Origin: [Phialemoniopsis] sp. UDSM-2020
Lineage: Eukaryota; Ascomycota; Sordariomycetes; Thyridiales; Thyridiaceae
Reading direction: 5' to 3'
NCBI GenBank assembly: GCA_018873225.1
Contig: JAEILZ010000007.1
Span: 3,100,001 to 3,164,000, forward strand
DNA: 64,000 nucleotides
Below, one piece after another: positions 44,791 to 56,678 of this stretch (the stretch's first letter is position 1; each line of letters starts with the position of its first letter). Under the pieces are notes generated by a model that worked only from the letters and a program-made list of their open reading frames with translations, was not told the DNA's origin and did no database searches. The position numbers and the translations under genes are program-made.

Positions 44791-45255
44791 TTATCGTCTG
44801 CACATGACTACAGGGTGGATGACCTTCCTAGTTGCGGTCCTGAGCTCATTCAGCGCTTTGTCGTAGTCCTCCCTGACCTTCATCTCGCCGTATGCGATAT
44901 TGTGGCGAGAAACATCGCGCTGGTCTGCGCGCACATGGCACAACGTGCGAGCGATCTTCGTCAGCAAGGACTTGGGCTTGTAGTACATGTAGGCCGGCGG
45001 CAACGGGAGGCGAGATGCTTCAATGCGTTCGGCGTACTCCCAAGTGGTGGCGAGATTATCCTGAGCGACCAGTCCTCGGTGATGGGACTTCTCCGTTTTC
45101 TTGACCTCTTTGATGGCTTCTCTGCGGCCTTTCTTCAGTGCCACTTTCTGACGTGCAAAGGTCTTGAAGGCCTCCTCGCCAGCCGGAGTACGGAGGTCCA
45201 ACCACCATTGTTCCCCTCGTTCCCTGAATTTGGATTGACTCTTTTCCGATGCCAT
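44791..45255 (-). CDS. Orphan charged protein (154 aa)
   Basis: An uninterrupted frame from ATG to TAA. I do not recognise a family. The protein is rich in Lys, Arg, Glu and Ala, lacks low-complexity runs, and has no signal peptide or membrane segment. Residues 1-65 look helical and basic (KVALKKGRREAIKEVKKTEK); the middle has LPLPPAYMYYKPKSLLTKIA; the end is again helical (EDYDKALNELRTATRK). Codon third positions are mostly G or C, as in neighbouring genes, which favours a real gene. It sits in a gene-poor stretch and could be lineage-specific. No introns were needed. Confidence 0.5.
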   Translation of the reverse strand: MASEKSQSKFRERGEQWWLDLRTPAGEEAFKTFARQKVALKKGRREAIKEVKKTEKSHHRGLVAQDNLATTWEYAERIEASRLPLPPAYMYYKPKSLLTKIARTLCHVRADQRDVSRHNIAYGEMKVREDYDKALNELRTATRKVIHPVVMCRR

Positions 45256-47611
45256 TTTCGAAGTCCGAAAGCTGCTGTGCCTCCGAGATTCGTGTATTGG
45301 AAGTTGTAGGGGAGGCGAGAATTTTGATTGAGTACTTTATCGAGCACGCGATGATTTGCTGAGATTATCACGGTGCAAGTTGAACAGTGATCAAAAGAAG
45401 GATGGAAATGGAAAGTGTACTCCTATTTTACTCAAGGAAGAGCGGGAAATATAAGTAAGATTTCCAAAACTCTCTCTGCTCATCACGCGAGCACCACTGC
45501 CCCATCTCGACCCAAGAAAAGTGTTGTTGATGGTCGGACAAGACCGTGGCGAAGCTCATAGATCCAGCGCTGGTCCCTGGCATGTTCAATGACGGTTCGC
45601 GGAGACCTTGATGATCCATGGTACCAACGTCGGACAGTCAATGAAACTCCTCGAATGCAGGGTTATCCCACTACCTAAATTCGTACAGGCCAATCGTAAA
45701 TACCTTACAGTGATCTCTCATTTACCCGTTGGTCAACTCTTTACAGGCTTGCCAGAGGAAGCAACATCAAGCATATCTATGTATGAATACAAATGGCGAC
45801 GATTACGGTCGCAGCAGTTGAATTCTGTCCGCATACCATTGCAAAGCGTGGAAGACACTGTGCTGAGACGATCAACCTTACTCCGTCTAGTAATGCACTT
45901 AAAAGAGAAGGGAATTGTGGTGTAGGTCTTGTTCGCCCTTTTTTTTTCTTTCGCGAAAACATATCCCACGAATAACGACGCGGAAATGTCTGAGAGTTAT
46001 TGTATTCATATACACTGTGTCTTTACTTCAAGTGTCCGGAGTCACATGCAGGTCCCAGTAAACATTTACATTGGTCGTGTGCTGGTTGAGCACGGACAGC
46101 ACACTTAGACATCCGGAGATGGGACCAGAAGACAACATTGAAGCTATGCTGAGCCTCGATAAGAACACGTGAACCTTACGGAACACGGCATTTGTTGAGC
46201 GCCATCTTCTTGTTATCCATGCATGACCCACGGTAGGATGGGTCTAAGCCATCCACCGTCGAATGGACAACGAGGTGGCACTACACACGAGCCAAGTAAC
46301 TAATTATTGAGAAGCAGCTAGATGTGAGCAAATCAGAGACTTCCTCGCCTTGCTGGAGCTGCACATGTATTTAAGTATCGTCCTCTCTGCTCCTTATCTC
46401 ACTTCTTCCTCGGCGTGCTTATCTCTGTTGGTGCAAGGCAGTGCACATCAACCTGGTGTCAAGGGACCATGGAACTGCCACGCGAAGGTCGAAAAGATTT
46501 GTTAGCTGCGGGGCGTCTCTGCAAGCCTCGATGTCGATATTCAAGTGCAAATCACGTCTTCGTTGTTATACGGGGACGCGCGAGGTATTTATACGCAAAT
46601 TTAGGTTGTTGTCCAGGAGGGTGCAGCCGACGTCCGACAACTGCACCCCGATGTCCGGACATGCTCCACCGGCGACCGACAACGCCAGACCGATGCCCAG
46701 AGACCCAGCTCATCGGGCCCGACGATTGAACATCAAGAGCACTCCCTTGCTATGGCCGATGACCGTGATATATATTCCAATTTTCTTGAAAGACCATGTG
46801 CCGTTCCCCGAGTTTGTCGACGCGAAGATCAGTGTCATGCACCATTTCTGTCTGGGCTTCCCCATGGGACAGAGCGCATTGCAATCCCACACACCGCTAA
46901 TCAATGATTGGTATAGTCGATGCTTTCAATTCCCCGAAGATGGGTCATGAGTTCTTTTGACAAACATGCATCCCCTCGTTGGCTGCCACCTAGCTCTCGA
47001 TGTTGGTGATCGAGACAACGAGCATCAGGAAGCCAGTCTTGGCCCCCGAGCTTGGTCTCGTTTAAATATTTGAGAGTCTTGGCCATCTAGCCCAATTAGT
47101 ACTCCTTTTGCTTAAGTCCCCGTCTTACCGCGCCCACATTCGGGGGCCAAGACCAGGGAGCCTCTGGAGCGACCTCCTCGTCCAGGCTAGATGTGAGTTT
47201 GCGGGGTCATGAGGAGGTCAGAGGCAGTAGAGGGCTACTATGCCCACAAAATGTCAGTATGGGGAGTCCAGACTGGAGGCCGGGGAAAAGAGTAGGGCGA
47301 GGCTGGTCCCACCGCATAGTGTTTAGTTGCTTTTCATCAGTATGGATCTGAATGGTGCAAAGTTGCTGGGATCGTCCTTAACCGACCCCAGACCGGGAGG
47401 CAAGATCATACCCTGCCCTCGCATGGGCCCTGCAACTCTATAAAGTCATCACGTCTCTGCCACCCCAGCATCACACGTTCTCGCGTAGCATCGCTTCGGT
47501 GCCACATATCTCTTCAATCGCCCGCCCTTTTTGCAGGTGGAAGTCCGAATTGAGAACCCTTTCTTTCCCAGGCTTTCCTTGCCTTGCCTCATTTCAACTC
47601 TACATCCTTCA
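45256..47611. other. Gene-poor region upstream of the sugar transporter
   Basis: About 2.4 kb with mixed composition and only weak open frames. A 12-bp palindrome (ATGTCCGGACAT) occurs at 46651-46662. The right end should carry the transporter promoter. No transposon ends or RNA genes recognised. Confidence 0.45.
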
Positions 47612-49298
47612 ATGGCTCGCGGAGTCTTCCAAAAGGGCCGCATCGCCGGCGCCTTCAACTTCCGGCTGCTCTTTTCATGCTTCATCATCGGCCTATCCCA
47701 GGTCAACTTTGGCCTCGACCAGACGGCCTTCAGCACCACCCAGGCCATGGGCCCCTTTGAGCGCGAGTTTGGTGTCTACCGGCCCTCCCTGAAGCGCTAC
47801 GCCATCGAGCCATACTTCCTGTCGCTCCTCAACAGCTTGCCGACCATCACTCAAGTTTTCGGCCTCCTGCTCGGTAGCTTCATCTGCCGCCGCTGGGGTA
47901 GGCGCATGTCCTTCTTCGTCATGTGCTGCTGGGCCTGGCTGTCGGCCATCCTCAACATCACCGCCCAGAACAAGGAGCAGATCCTCGCAGGCCGCATGGT
48001 CAATTTTATCTACATCGGCATGGAGTTGGCCGCGGTGCCCGTGACGCAGTCCGAGCTTGTGCCGGCGCGTGTTCGCGGCTTCGTCGTCGGCACGTACCAG
48101 CTCGGCATCATGTCTGGCGGCCTGATCATGTCCCTGGTCTGCCTTGGTACCAGCAAGCTCACTAACGACAACTCTTTCCGAATTCCCTTTGGTATCTTCT
48201 TCATCATCCCCACTCTTGTCTTCATTGGAACGTTCTGGATGCCAGAGGTACGTCGAAGGTTAACCTTGGACCCATTCGCTTGAATCCTTACTAACATCTT
48301 CCCCCCTTTTCTAGTCTCCCCGCTGGCTGCTCCTCAAAAACCGTCCCCAGGAAGCGAGAAAGAACCTCCAGCTGCTCAGAGAGGGCAAGTTCACCGACGA
48401 GGAGATCGAGAAAGAGTTCGAGGACTTGAAGCTGGGCCTGGAGATCACCACGGAGAAGGGCACCTTCGGCGAGCAGTGGAAGGGCTCACACTTGCGACGC
48501 ACCCTGATCGTCCTAGGTGTAAATGCCTTCTTACAATTAACTGGCCAGAATTTCACGTCAAAGTACGGAGCTGTCTTCATCAAGGATGTCGGTGCGGTCG
48601 ATCCCTTCGTCATGAAGACCATTACCACGCTGTGCGGCATCCTCATGGTCCTCACGAGCATGTTGATCTCTGACACCGTCGGACGCAAGTAAGTCGATAA
48701 CCCGACTCTTCAACCCTCTTAAACTCTCCGAAAGACTGACCTGGGTGTCGCCAGAACCATCATGAACATCGGATCCTTCTTCCAGGCCGCTTCCATCATG
48801 ACCATCGGAGGCCTAGGCTCCATCCCCAACCCGACCCAGGCCCACGGCGTCGGCATCACGGCGCTGACGGTCGTCTTCTCGGCCAGCTTCTGCATCGGCT
48901 GGGCACCCAACTCGCACGTCGTCGCCGCCGAGGTGCCCGCCATGCGCCTGCGTGACATGACCTATGCCACCGGCTCCGTCATCAACGTCCTCTGCTCGTT
49001 CCTCGTCACCTTCACCCTGCCGTACCTCATGTACGAGCCCTACGCCGCCCTGGGTCCCAAGGTCGGTTTCATCTACGGCAGCTTCGCGGCGCTGTCCATC
49101 CTCTTCACGTGGCTGTGCCTGCCGGAGTGCAAGGGCCTCACGCTCGAGGAGATCGAGCACCTGTTTGACAGCGGCGTGCCGGCGAGGAAGTTTGGCAACT
49201 ACAAGCACGGCGAGATCCTGCCGAACGAGGTCGAACCCGAGGCGAAGCAGGAGGCCCGCGTCGTGCAGGCCGAGGTCAAGCCCGAGACGGCAGTGTAA
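47612..49298 (+). CDS. MFS sugar transporter (517 aa, 3 exons)
   Basis: Exons 47612-48247, 48315-48688 and 48755-49298 join in phase to 517 residues. It is a full-length member of the sugar porter family with twelve expected helices. The loop-2 signature is CRRWGRRMSFF, and the PESPRW motif closes helix 6 (residues 211-216), split by the first intron between Glu and Ser. DTVGRK marks the matching loop in the second half, and the PECKGLTLEEIEHLF motif follows helix 12. The C-terminal tail is acidic. Substrate cannot be told from the sequence; hexoses, disaccharides, quinate and similar compounds are all possible. The start is chosen at MARGVFQKGRIAG because family members begin close to helix 1; the open upstream frame lacks homology-like features. 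Confidence 0.9.
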
Positions 49299-49430
49299 AG
49301 ATTTAAGAACGGACTGGATAATTGAATACTGGATACAGGAAAGATGTCTCTAGACGCATCTAATGCACAAGCTGACTGGGTCACGGAGGGCTAGGCAAAC
49401 TGTTTTGTCATACCAAAGGCGATGGTCAAA

Positions 49431-49947
49431 CTAGTAAATCAAGACCTCGCTTCCTGAAGCACCGTTCTCGAGCCACTTTGTGATGACATCCTTGACTTCC
49501 TGAGCCCGGCGTGCAGCATAATCCGGGGGCAGTGGCATCGTCGGCCTTTTTGACGTGTCACCAGCAACCCAAGCCGTCGGCTCCTTGACACTGCTCCCGT
49601 ACGTCTTGTACACCTCCGTCGCCTGCTCGGCAGTGTATCCCCGGCCAAAGATGACGGCTCGTGGTAGCCTGCAGTAGTTTTGCGTCCCGGCATTGTCCGA
49701 CTTGAGTAATTTGGGCTGCTGGCCTTGTAGGATGGGGTCGAGCTCCTCCTTGACTGCCTTCTCCCATGAGGTACCATGAATGAAATGTATCACTGGGTCT
49801 CATGAAGTCAGGGCGTGCAGGAAGTACACTGGAAAACAGTCACTTACCTTCGAATTCGGGTTTCAAGTGTTCTATCACCATCGAGCCGGTCTGGAAGGTT
49901 GCACCTATCAGCACTACGGGCACAGGGCTTTTAGCAGAAGAAGCCAT
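49431..49947 (-). CDS. Small Rossmann-like protein of unknown function (153 aa, 2 exons)
   Basis: Exons 49848-49947 and 49431-49792 join in phase to 153 residues; the donor is GTAAGT and the acceptor CCCAG. The N-terminus, MASSAKSPVPVVLIGATFQT then GSMVIEHLKPEFEVIHFIHG, looks like the first beta-alpha-beta unit of a nucleotide-binding fold, but the usual Gly pattern is incomplete. The rest has RAVIFGRGYTAEQATEVYKT and a helical end (RRAQEVKDVITKWLENG). I do not recognise a named family. It is shorter than any dehydrogenase, so it is either a small stand-alone domain or a remnant. It lies tail-to-tail with the sugar transporter, 132 bp apart. Confidence 0.68.
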
Positions 49948-51808
49948 CCTGCGGGCGATGCGATTCATGAAGGGACAATGTAATTTATATCCGAGATGGA
50001 TACACCATCAAGGATACTCTCGTCACTGGGGATTTGAGGCTGTTATATGTGCGATGGGAAGGATCAGCATGGCTGTTTGGAAGGTGTATTCTCGCTGTTG
50101 TAAGTATTCAGGATTACCTCATCAAGTCGTTCGCGAGGACATTCCGCCTCAAACAGTGGGCCATCTTGCTAAGCAAATCCGGGGATATGAGCTAGGCCGA
50201 GAGCGAGCTAACTTGTGCCAATAACGGATGAGAGACGAGAACGCTGAAGCCTCCAACCGACCAACATGAACTATCTATTTTGTTGAGCTTTTCACTTGCA
50301 TTGGCTGTACATACTTAGACGCAGTGTGACCCTTTGCAGATATGTCTACGTGTTGGTAAGTCAGTCAAGACTGGCAGGTAGATGGGAACGCATCTCCCTC
50401 TATTGAAATAGCGAAACGTGGACTCTTATGATGTTTAATTCTGACTTGAGTGAAGGACAGGAGATCACGGAAATAGAGATCTGTGTTCGTCATTGGTCGA
50501 GCTGTCAGGTAAATGTATCCTTTGGTCGGACACTTCTTGAAGCTGAGATGATTGATGCTCAAGATTCATTCTTTACGGCATACGCCGCAGTTGAAGGCTT
50601 GTCCATCGTCTGTCTGCCCAAGGTGATTCGGACTTTTCAGTTGAGATGTTATACTGGAATTGCAATTGCGACTTCAGCCCAACGACTCTGCGTAATGGGA
50701 TGATCATCGACCTTGAAACTCCTGGCGTTCTTAATCCTGGATTGTGCATTACTTTTCAACTGCCACAGTAGAAACAGTAGAAGTCAAATGACATTGCAAA
50801 CGACCCTCTGCTGAATGAACGGCTCTGGATTCTTGGCATCACTCTTAAAGACTGTAATTTGTCCATAAAATTCTTAGGAGAGTGAGCATCGACTGGATGG
50901 TAAGAACTAACAGAAAGATGGCGGCGGCATTCCATGCCGCCTACCCCCACCTTATGTCTCATTCAAGCATCTTGAAGCGAGTTCGAAGAGATGACTCTTA
51001 CGGCGTGCTCAACAGCTTCTAATGAAATATCAAATGCCTCTTCCAGTAACTGAAGAGTCCGATATAGGATATAGGAGGAATGGATAAAGTGGTGCATATC
51101 TTGTTCATGGAGTGTTGAAGCCGTTCGAAAGGACATTGCGTGCTTTAAGACCGGCCCCAAACTCCGGCGCCGGGACAGCAGGTCCAAACACGAGCTACCC
51201 CTGTCGGGTAGGTGCCGACTCCGAGCTAAAACGCCTCCACTCGCGCGAAGTCGAGCTTCTTCTTTCTTCCAAGCATGCTACGAGCTCCAATGAATGGGTC
51301 GAACTTGTCCAAAGATGGCACTGACGTGCTTTAACCCTCATAGATACGCTTTGAAGAGTCACACCGGCGAGCTGGACCCAATCGGAGCACTGCTGGGCCC
51401 CAAGTTGAGCGGGCGCCCGTGCCGCTCAAACGTGTCTTGAGGCAAATCTTCAGACGGCATTGAGTTTAGCTTCTTGGTCTTATCCAGCGCTTGGGTGGAT
51501 TGGTAATCGATTGCGATGCATCACTACCCCGCTGCCCCTCATCTGTCCTGTCTGTTTTTTTTTTGTTTGAAGCTCGTTGTCTGGGGCTCGAGTAATGATG
51601 CTATCCATTGTCGGAGAACCCTTCGGGACAGAGTCTGCCCGTACGTACTGTAGCTAATAAATAAACGCATTCGCCCCTCTCTACTCGTCTGGTCTCAATT
51701 GAAGTTATTCTATTCATACTCAAAAGCTCTCCAATTGATACCCATTGACTTGTCAAAACCACCATTCGCCCACGTTCCAGCAAACAGCACCACACAGCAA
51801 AGCCCAAC
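49948..51808. other. Gene-free region upstream of the aldo-keto reductase
   Basis: 1.86 kb with no credible coding frame, divergent between the 153-aa orphan and the reductase. Homopolymer T run near 51545. Confidence 0.5.
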
Positions 51809-53001
51809 ATGGCCAACGAGAACGCCCCCGATATGGAGTACCGCTTCCTCGGCCGCTCTGGTCTGCAGGTCTCGGCTATCTCCCTGGGAGGATGGCTTAC
51901 CTATGGCGGTCACGTTGACAGAGGTGAGCAACACAAGCATTGGCACCTGCAGACCTGCACGTCACCCCATCTGTCGACAAGCGCTAACCAATTGGCACCT
52001 TGCAGAGGGAACTTACACCTGCATGAAGGCCGCCTATGATGCTGGCGTCAACTTTTTCGACTGCGCCGAGGCCTACGCCGAGGGCGAGTCCGAGAGGGTG
52101 ATGGGAGAGGCTATCCGCAAGTACGGCTGGAAGCGTAATGACATTGTCGTCTCCACCAAGGTCAGTGAATGCTACACGAGCATGGAGGCTTCAAATCGCG
52201 TGGCTGCTTGCTGACACTCTTGCTGCCACACAGCTCTACTGGGGAGGCGCCTTCGGCACAAACAAGATCAACAACGTCGGCCTGTCGCGCAAGCACGTCA
52301 TCGAGGGCATGGACCTGGCCCTCGAGCGCCTGCAGCTCGAGTACGTCGACCTCATCTACGCCCACCGTCCCGACCGCCACACGCCCATGGAGGAGACGGT
52401 GCGCGCCTTCAACCACCTCATCAACACGGGCAAGGCGCTGTACTGGGGCACGTCCGAGTGGAGCGCCGACGAGATCGCGCAGGCATGGCGCTACGCCGAC
52501 AAGCTGGGCCTGATCGGCCCCGTCATGGAGCAGCCGCTGTACAACATGCTCGACCGGACCAAGGTCGAGCAGGAGTTTGCGCACCTGTACCGTGAGGTCG
52601 GCCTGGGTCTGACCGTCTTCTCGCCCATGAAGCAGGGCATCCTGTCGGGCAAGTACAAGGACGGCATCCCCGCGGACTCGCGCTTCGCGCAGACGCAGGT
52701 CGAGTTCATTGCGGGCTACTGGAAGCGCACGGGCAAGGAGAAGTTTGACGAGTTCGTCGACAAGGTCAACAAGCTGCAGCCCATCGCCGACCGCCTCGGC
52801 GTCAAGATGGGCGTGCTGGCGCTCGCGTGGGTGCTGGCCAACAAGAACGTCAGCTCGGCCATCACGGGCGCCAGCAGCCCGGACCAGGTCAAGGAGAACG
52901 TCACGGCCGTCCAGGTGTACAAGAAGCTGACGCCCGAGATCCTGGCCGAGATTGACGAGATCCTCAACAACAAGCCTCCTGCGATCACCATGCGCTTCTA
53001 A
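51809..53001 (+). CDS. Aldo-keto reductase, AKR6 / voltage-gated K+ channel beta-subunit-like (345 aa, 3 exons)
   Basis: Exons 51809-51923, 52006-52160 and 52234-53001 join in phase to 345 residues, normal for the family. The TIM barrel begins with [20 protein letters not shown]. The catalytic tetrad is Asp57, Tyr62 ([12 protein letters not shown]), Lys90 (VVSTK) and His134 (YAHRPD). NADPH-binding segments include [26 protein letters not shown] and [14 protein letters not shown]. The sequence is close to the beta subunits of Shaker-type channels, but fungi use such proteins as soluble oxidoreductases for aldehydes or ketones. No channel partner is visible here. The third intron boundary lies exactly after the catalytic Lys codon. 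Confidence 0.93.
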
Positions 53002-53665
53002 GTGTGTCTTTTCTCGTCGAAACGGGCTTGCAAGCGAATTGGAGGAGTTTGATTGGGATTTGAACAAAAGTCATTTGGCCTGATTGATTGATGGATATAC
53101 ATAGACTTGGAAAATACACGTATTGATCCATTGACAGTTCATCAATGTCAGTAGAGAGCTTCGCAAGTCCCCAGCCTGTAATTATGAAGTCGGGGTACTC
53201 AGCACAGTGTCCGATTGTATGTACTCGATCTGGCATCTGCTCGGTAATGTTAGTGGTTTAGATAGATTGAAATACTTGATCTCACCGCCCCCGAAGACTG
53301 TGCCAATTCCACATCCCTTCAATGAGCCACGCTTGCGGCGATCGAGGGGGGAAATCTGTGCTGGTGGGATCCGTTGAAATTTAGCCTCAACCAGCCAGTC
53401 AAGACCCCTGAATTATGGTCCCGGTCCCCTGCGGAGGCCGCGGGCGGGTACCTGCCCCGCCCGTCGCCACCGCCCAAAAAATGGCCAAACACCGCCTGAT
53501 TGTCGTTCCAGACTCGTCCGACCAGGCATGCGAAAAGGAGAGCTCCCTTCAACCAACGATAAAAAGAAGAGCTCGCAACCCACTGTCTCGACTGCTTTTG
53601 ATTTCTACAGATCAAGCATCACAAGGCTTTGCCAGCGCCCCGAAGCTGGTTTTTCATCTACCGCA
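53002..53665. other. Intergenic region AKR / desaturase
   Basis: Tandem genes; holds the reductase 3' end and the desaturase promoter. A CCCCT pentamer lies near 53405 and a GC-rich tract near 53425-53475. No gene seen. Confidence 0.5.
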
Positions 53666-54993
53666 ATGGCGCCCTCTACAACGACCATAACAAGCTCTAC
53701 TTCCAAGAGAAAGGGGAGCGCCCACAGTTGCAAGGGAAGCAATGGAACTGTCCAGGGGACTCTGATCGCCGACGGAAAGGACGCGAATGAGGTCAAGCAG
53801 GATGACTTCTTTTGGACCTACACCGAGGAGCCGCACAGAACCCGCCGGATGGCCATCATCAAGGCGCACCCTGAGGTATGTTGGATCTCGCTGATAGCTC
53901 CCATCTCGATTGACGAGATAAAGTGCTGACAATGAGCGCTTGACAGGTCACCAAGCTCTGCGGTCCCGAGCCATTGACCAAATACGTCGTTGCCTTTGTC
54001 GTTTCTCTGCAGTTCTTCCTCGCATACATGCTTCGCAACACGTCCTTCTGGTCATGGAAGTACTGGGCCGTCGCCTACGTCTTTGGCGCCACCGCCAACC
54101 AGAACCTCTTCCTCGCCATCCACGAGATCTCCCACAACCTGGCCTTCAGGTCGCCGCTCGCGAACCGTCTCATTGCCATCTTTGCCAATCTGCCCATCGC
54201 TGTGCCCTACAGCGCCTCGTTCAGGGTATGTCCCCCTCAATGAGCACCTTGTCCTTACACGTGCTAACACAGTCAACAGCCATACCACCTGACCCATCAC
54301 AAGTCTCTTGGTGTTGACGGTGTCGACGTTGACCTGCCCACCGCCCTCGAAGCCGTCTTCCTCGACTCCCTTCTCGGCAAGGCCTTCTTCTGCACCTTCC
54401 AGATCTTCTTCTACGCCCTGCGGCCCATGGCCATCTTCCAGGTGCCCTTCACCTGGATCTCCTTCACCAACCTCACCGTCCAGCTCGGCTTCGACTTCCT
54501 CCTCTACAAGACCTGCGGCGCCAACGCCCTGCTCTACCTCCTCCTGTCCTCCTTCCTCGCCGGGTCCCTGCACCCGCTCGCGGGCCACTTCATCGCCGAG
54601 CACTACGTCTTCGAGCACATCGACGCCGCGGCCCGCGACCCGGCCAACGGCATCCCCCTGCCCGAGACGTACAGCTACTACGGCCCGCTCAACTTCTTGG
54701 TCTACAACGTCGGCCTGCACAACGAGCACCACGACTTCCCCGCCGTGCCCTGGACCAAGCTGCCCGTGCTGCGCGAGATCGCCAAGGAGTTCTACCAGGA
54801 CCTGCCGCAGCACCACAGCTGGACGTACGTGCTCTGGCGCTTCATCTTTGACGAGGAGGTCGGCATGCGGTGCCGCGTCAAGAGGAAGACGGGCGGCCGC
54901 AAGGTCGGCGTCGCCGGAAGTGGTGGCAAGGGCCAGCAGCCTGTGATGCAGGCCAAGGAGGCTGACTGGAAGCAGGATGAGATTGAGGCGTAG
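53666..54993 (+). CDS. Sphingolipid delta-4 (dihydroceramide) desaturase (400 aa, 3 exons)
   Basis: Exons 53666-53875, 53947-54225 and 54280-54993 join in phase to 400 residues. It is a membrane di-iron desaturase of the ER that introduces the 4,5 double bond of the sphingoid base. The N-terminal sphingolipid-desaturase signature is DDFFWTYTEEPHRTRRMAII. The three His boxes are HEISH (129-133), HLTHH (166-170) and HNEHH (310-314). Four or more membrane helices are expected, including VAFVVSLQFFLAYML and NALLYLLLSSFLAGSL. In filamentous fungi this enzyme takes part in glucosylceramide synthesis. The C-terminal tail after the last helix is basic and Gly/Gln-rich. The N-terminal 40 residues are Ser/Thr-rich and variable. 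Confidence 0.95.
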
Positions 54994-55284
54994 AGACAGC
55001 CTTTGATAGAAAAGCAGAGATTGATGATGTTGCCTTTTGCTCTTTTCTTGGGAAGATATATGGGACTTATAAACGAACAAAGTAATCATAATGTGGCGTT
55101 TAGGTATAGAAAATGACTGGGCTTTCATTAGACCGTACAAAGAATGTCAAGACGATTTCACACATCCTCACAACAGACAAATCAAGTGAGACCATCGAGC
55201 AAGCTTAAGCTTTCAAGGTCTTTGCTCATCTAATTCGACTTTTGGTACATCGTCATCAACATCGCTGCATCTCATCTATGATAC

Positions 55285-56678
55285 CTATAACTCCTCGTGC
55301 GCCCGCGCTCCCTCGGGAGTGTCCACTATGTCTGGCCTCCCGCTGTCCTTGTGCAGGTCGACGCCCTGTTTCCTCCACTTGACAAAGAACTCCTGGAGCT
55401 CCTTTTGCATATTCTTGGGCATCTGGTCCGGCATGACGACCACGTACTCGACGAGCAGGTCGCCGTACGCCGTCTCGTGGTACACGCTGTCACCGTCCTC
55501 GTGGAATATCGGCATGCCCTGGCCCTTGACGACCTCGACGTGGCCCGGCTGCACGACCTGGCCGAACTCGCGGCCCAGGCGCACGACGTGCCCGTCGAGG
55601 TGCGTCAGGTTGCGCGACCAGCCGCCGACGAGCGCCTCGCCCGCGCTGATGACCTCCTTCCACCACAGGTCGTTGCCCTGCCGGCGCATGAAGACGCCGT
55701 CGACGTGGTCCGGGTTGTCCTGCTCCAGGTCGGGCTCCTTTTCGGTCAGAGAAACGATCAGGTCGCCGGCGACGTAGTCCGGGCTCGCGTCGGCCTCGTT
55801 CTCGTAGACGACGCGCGCGTCCTTGGCCATGCCGGGCAGGATGTTGATGTGTACCGTCGTGGGCTTGCGCAGGACGCGCTGGCCGTTGCAGACGGGGCAC
55901 CGGTGCTTGATCGTCTGGCCGCGGCCGCCGCAGGCGTCGCACTGCGTCTGGACCTGCTGGAACATGCCGGGGGCGATCTGGTGCCGCTGGATGCGCACGC
56001 CGTGCCCGCCGCACGTGTGGCACGTCTCGACGACGCCGTCTGCGGAGCCCGTGCCGTCGCACTCCTCGCAGATCTGCTGCTTCTCCCACTGGAACTCGGT
56101 GGCGCGGCCGTTGTAGAAGTCGCGCAGGGCGATGGCGAGCTTGACCTCGACGTTGGGCCCGCGGCGCTGGCCGCCCTGGCCGAAGTGGCCGCCGCCGCCA
56201 AAGAAGCGCGAGAAGATGTCGAAGGGGTTCTGGTGCTGGTGGCCGCCCTGCTGCTGCCGCTGCTTGACGCCCTCGTGGCCGTACTGGTCGTAGATCTTGC
56301 GCAGCTCCGGGTCGGAGAGGGCCTCGTAGGCCTCGGAGACTTCGACGAACTTGTCCTTGGCTGTGTCGTTGCCACTGCAGAGGGTAGAAGAAGGAATTGT
56401 CAGTGTGCTTGCTCCGTCATGGGGACTGTTGGCAGAGGGGGGAAATTGCGTACGGGTTCTTATCGGGGTGGAACTTCTTGCTCAGTTGCCTGTATGCGGA
56501 CTTGATCTCTTTCTCGGAGGCCGATTTGCTGATTCCCAAGACCTGTCGAGGGCACGGATTAGTTCCTGACAATGAGAACAGAACCAGTTAGGCGGGCTAC
56601 CTTGTAGAAGTCCTCGGCACAGAGCGCGAGGTGTATGAAGGACAGGAAGAGCAGCAGAGCTGCCCTACACAGTAACAT
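55285..56678 (-). CDS. SCJ1: ER DnaJ protein Scj1 (418 aa, 3 exons)
   Basis: Exons 56601-56678, 56454-56542 and 55285-56374 join in phase to 418 residues. Residues 1-20 are a signal peptide ([19 protein letters not shown]). The J domain follows at once, with HPD at 51-53. A Gly/Phe region contains [12 protein letters not shown]. The zinc-binding domain has four Cys repeats: [24 protein letters not shown] and CPVCNGQR. The substrate-binding domains end before a C-terminal HEEL, an HDEL-type ER retention signal. The protein is therefore a type A J-protein of the ER lumen, partner of Kar2/BiP in folding. The first donor, GTAGCC, is unusual. UPRE-like sites lie upstream. Confidence 0.95.

Noticed and set aside
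46441..46950. 169-codon open frame upstream of the sugar transporter
   Set aside because: Composition looks random and it overlaps the palindromic promoter-like sequence.
47531..47611. 27-codon upstream extension of the sugar transporter
   Set aside because: No in-frame ATG and no family-like sequence; helix 1 is expected close to the chosen start.
52162..53067. Long minus-strand open frame opposite the aldo-keto reductase
   Set aside because: An antisense shadow of a high-GC3 coding exon; composition dominated by Leu/Val/Arg/Asp repeats.
54052..55140. Long minus-strand open frame opposite the desaturase
   Set aside because: Same shadow effect; Glu/Gly/Val-rich translation without motifs.
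55297..56505. Long plus-strand open frame opposite SCJ1
   Set aside because: Shadow frame; the minus-strand gene has J domain, Cys repeats and HEEL.
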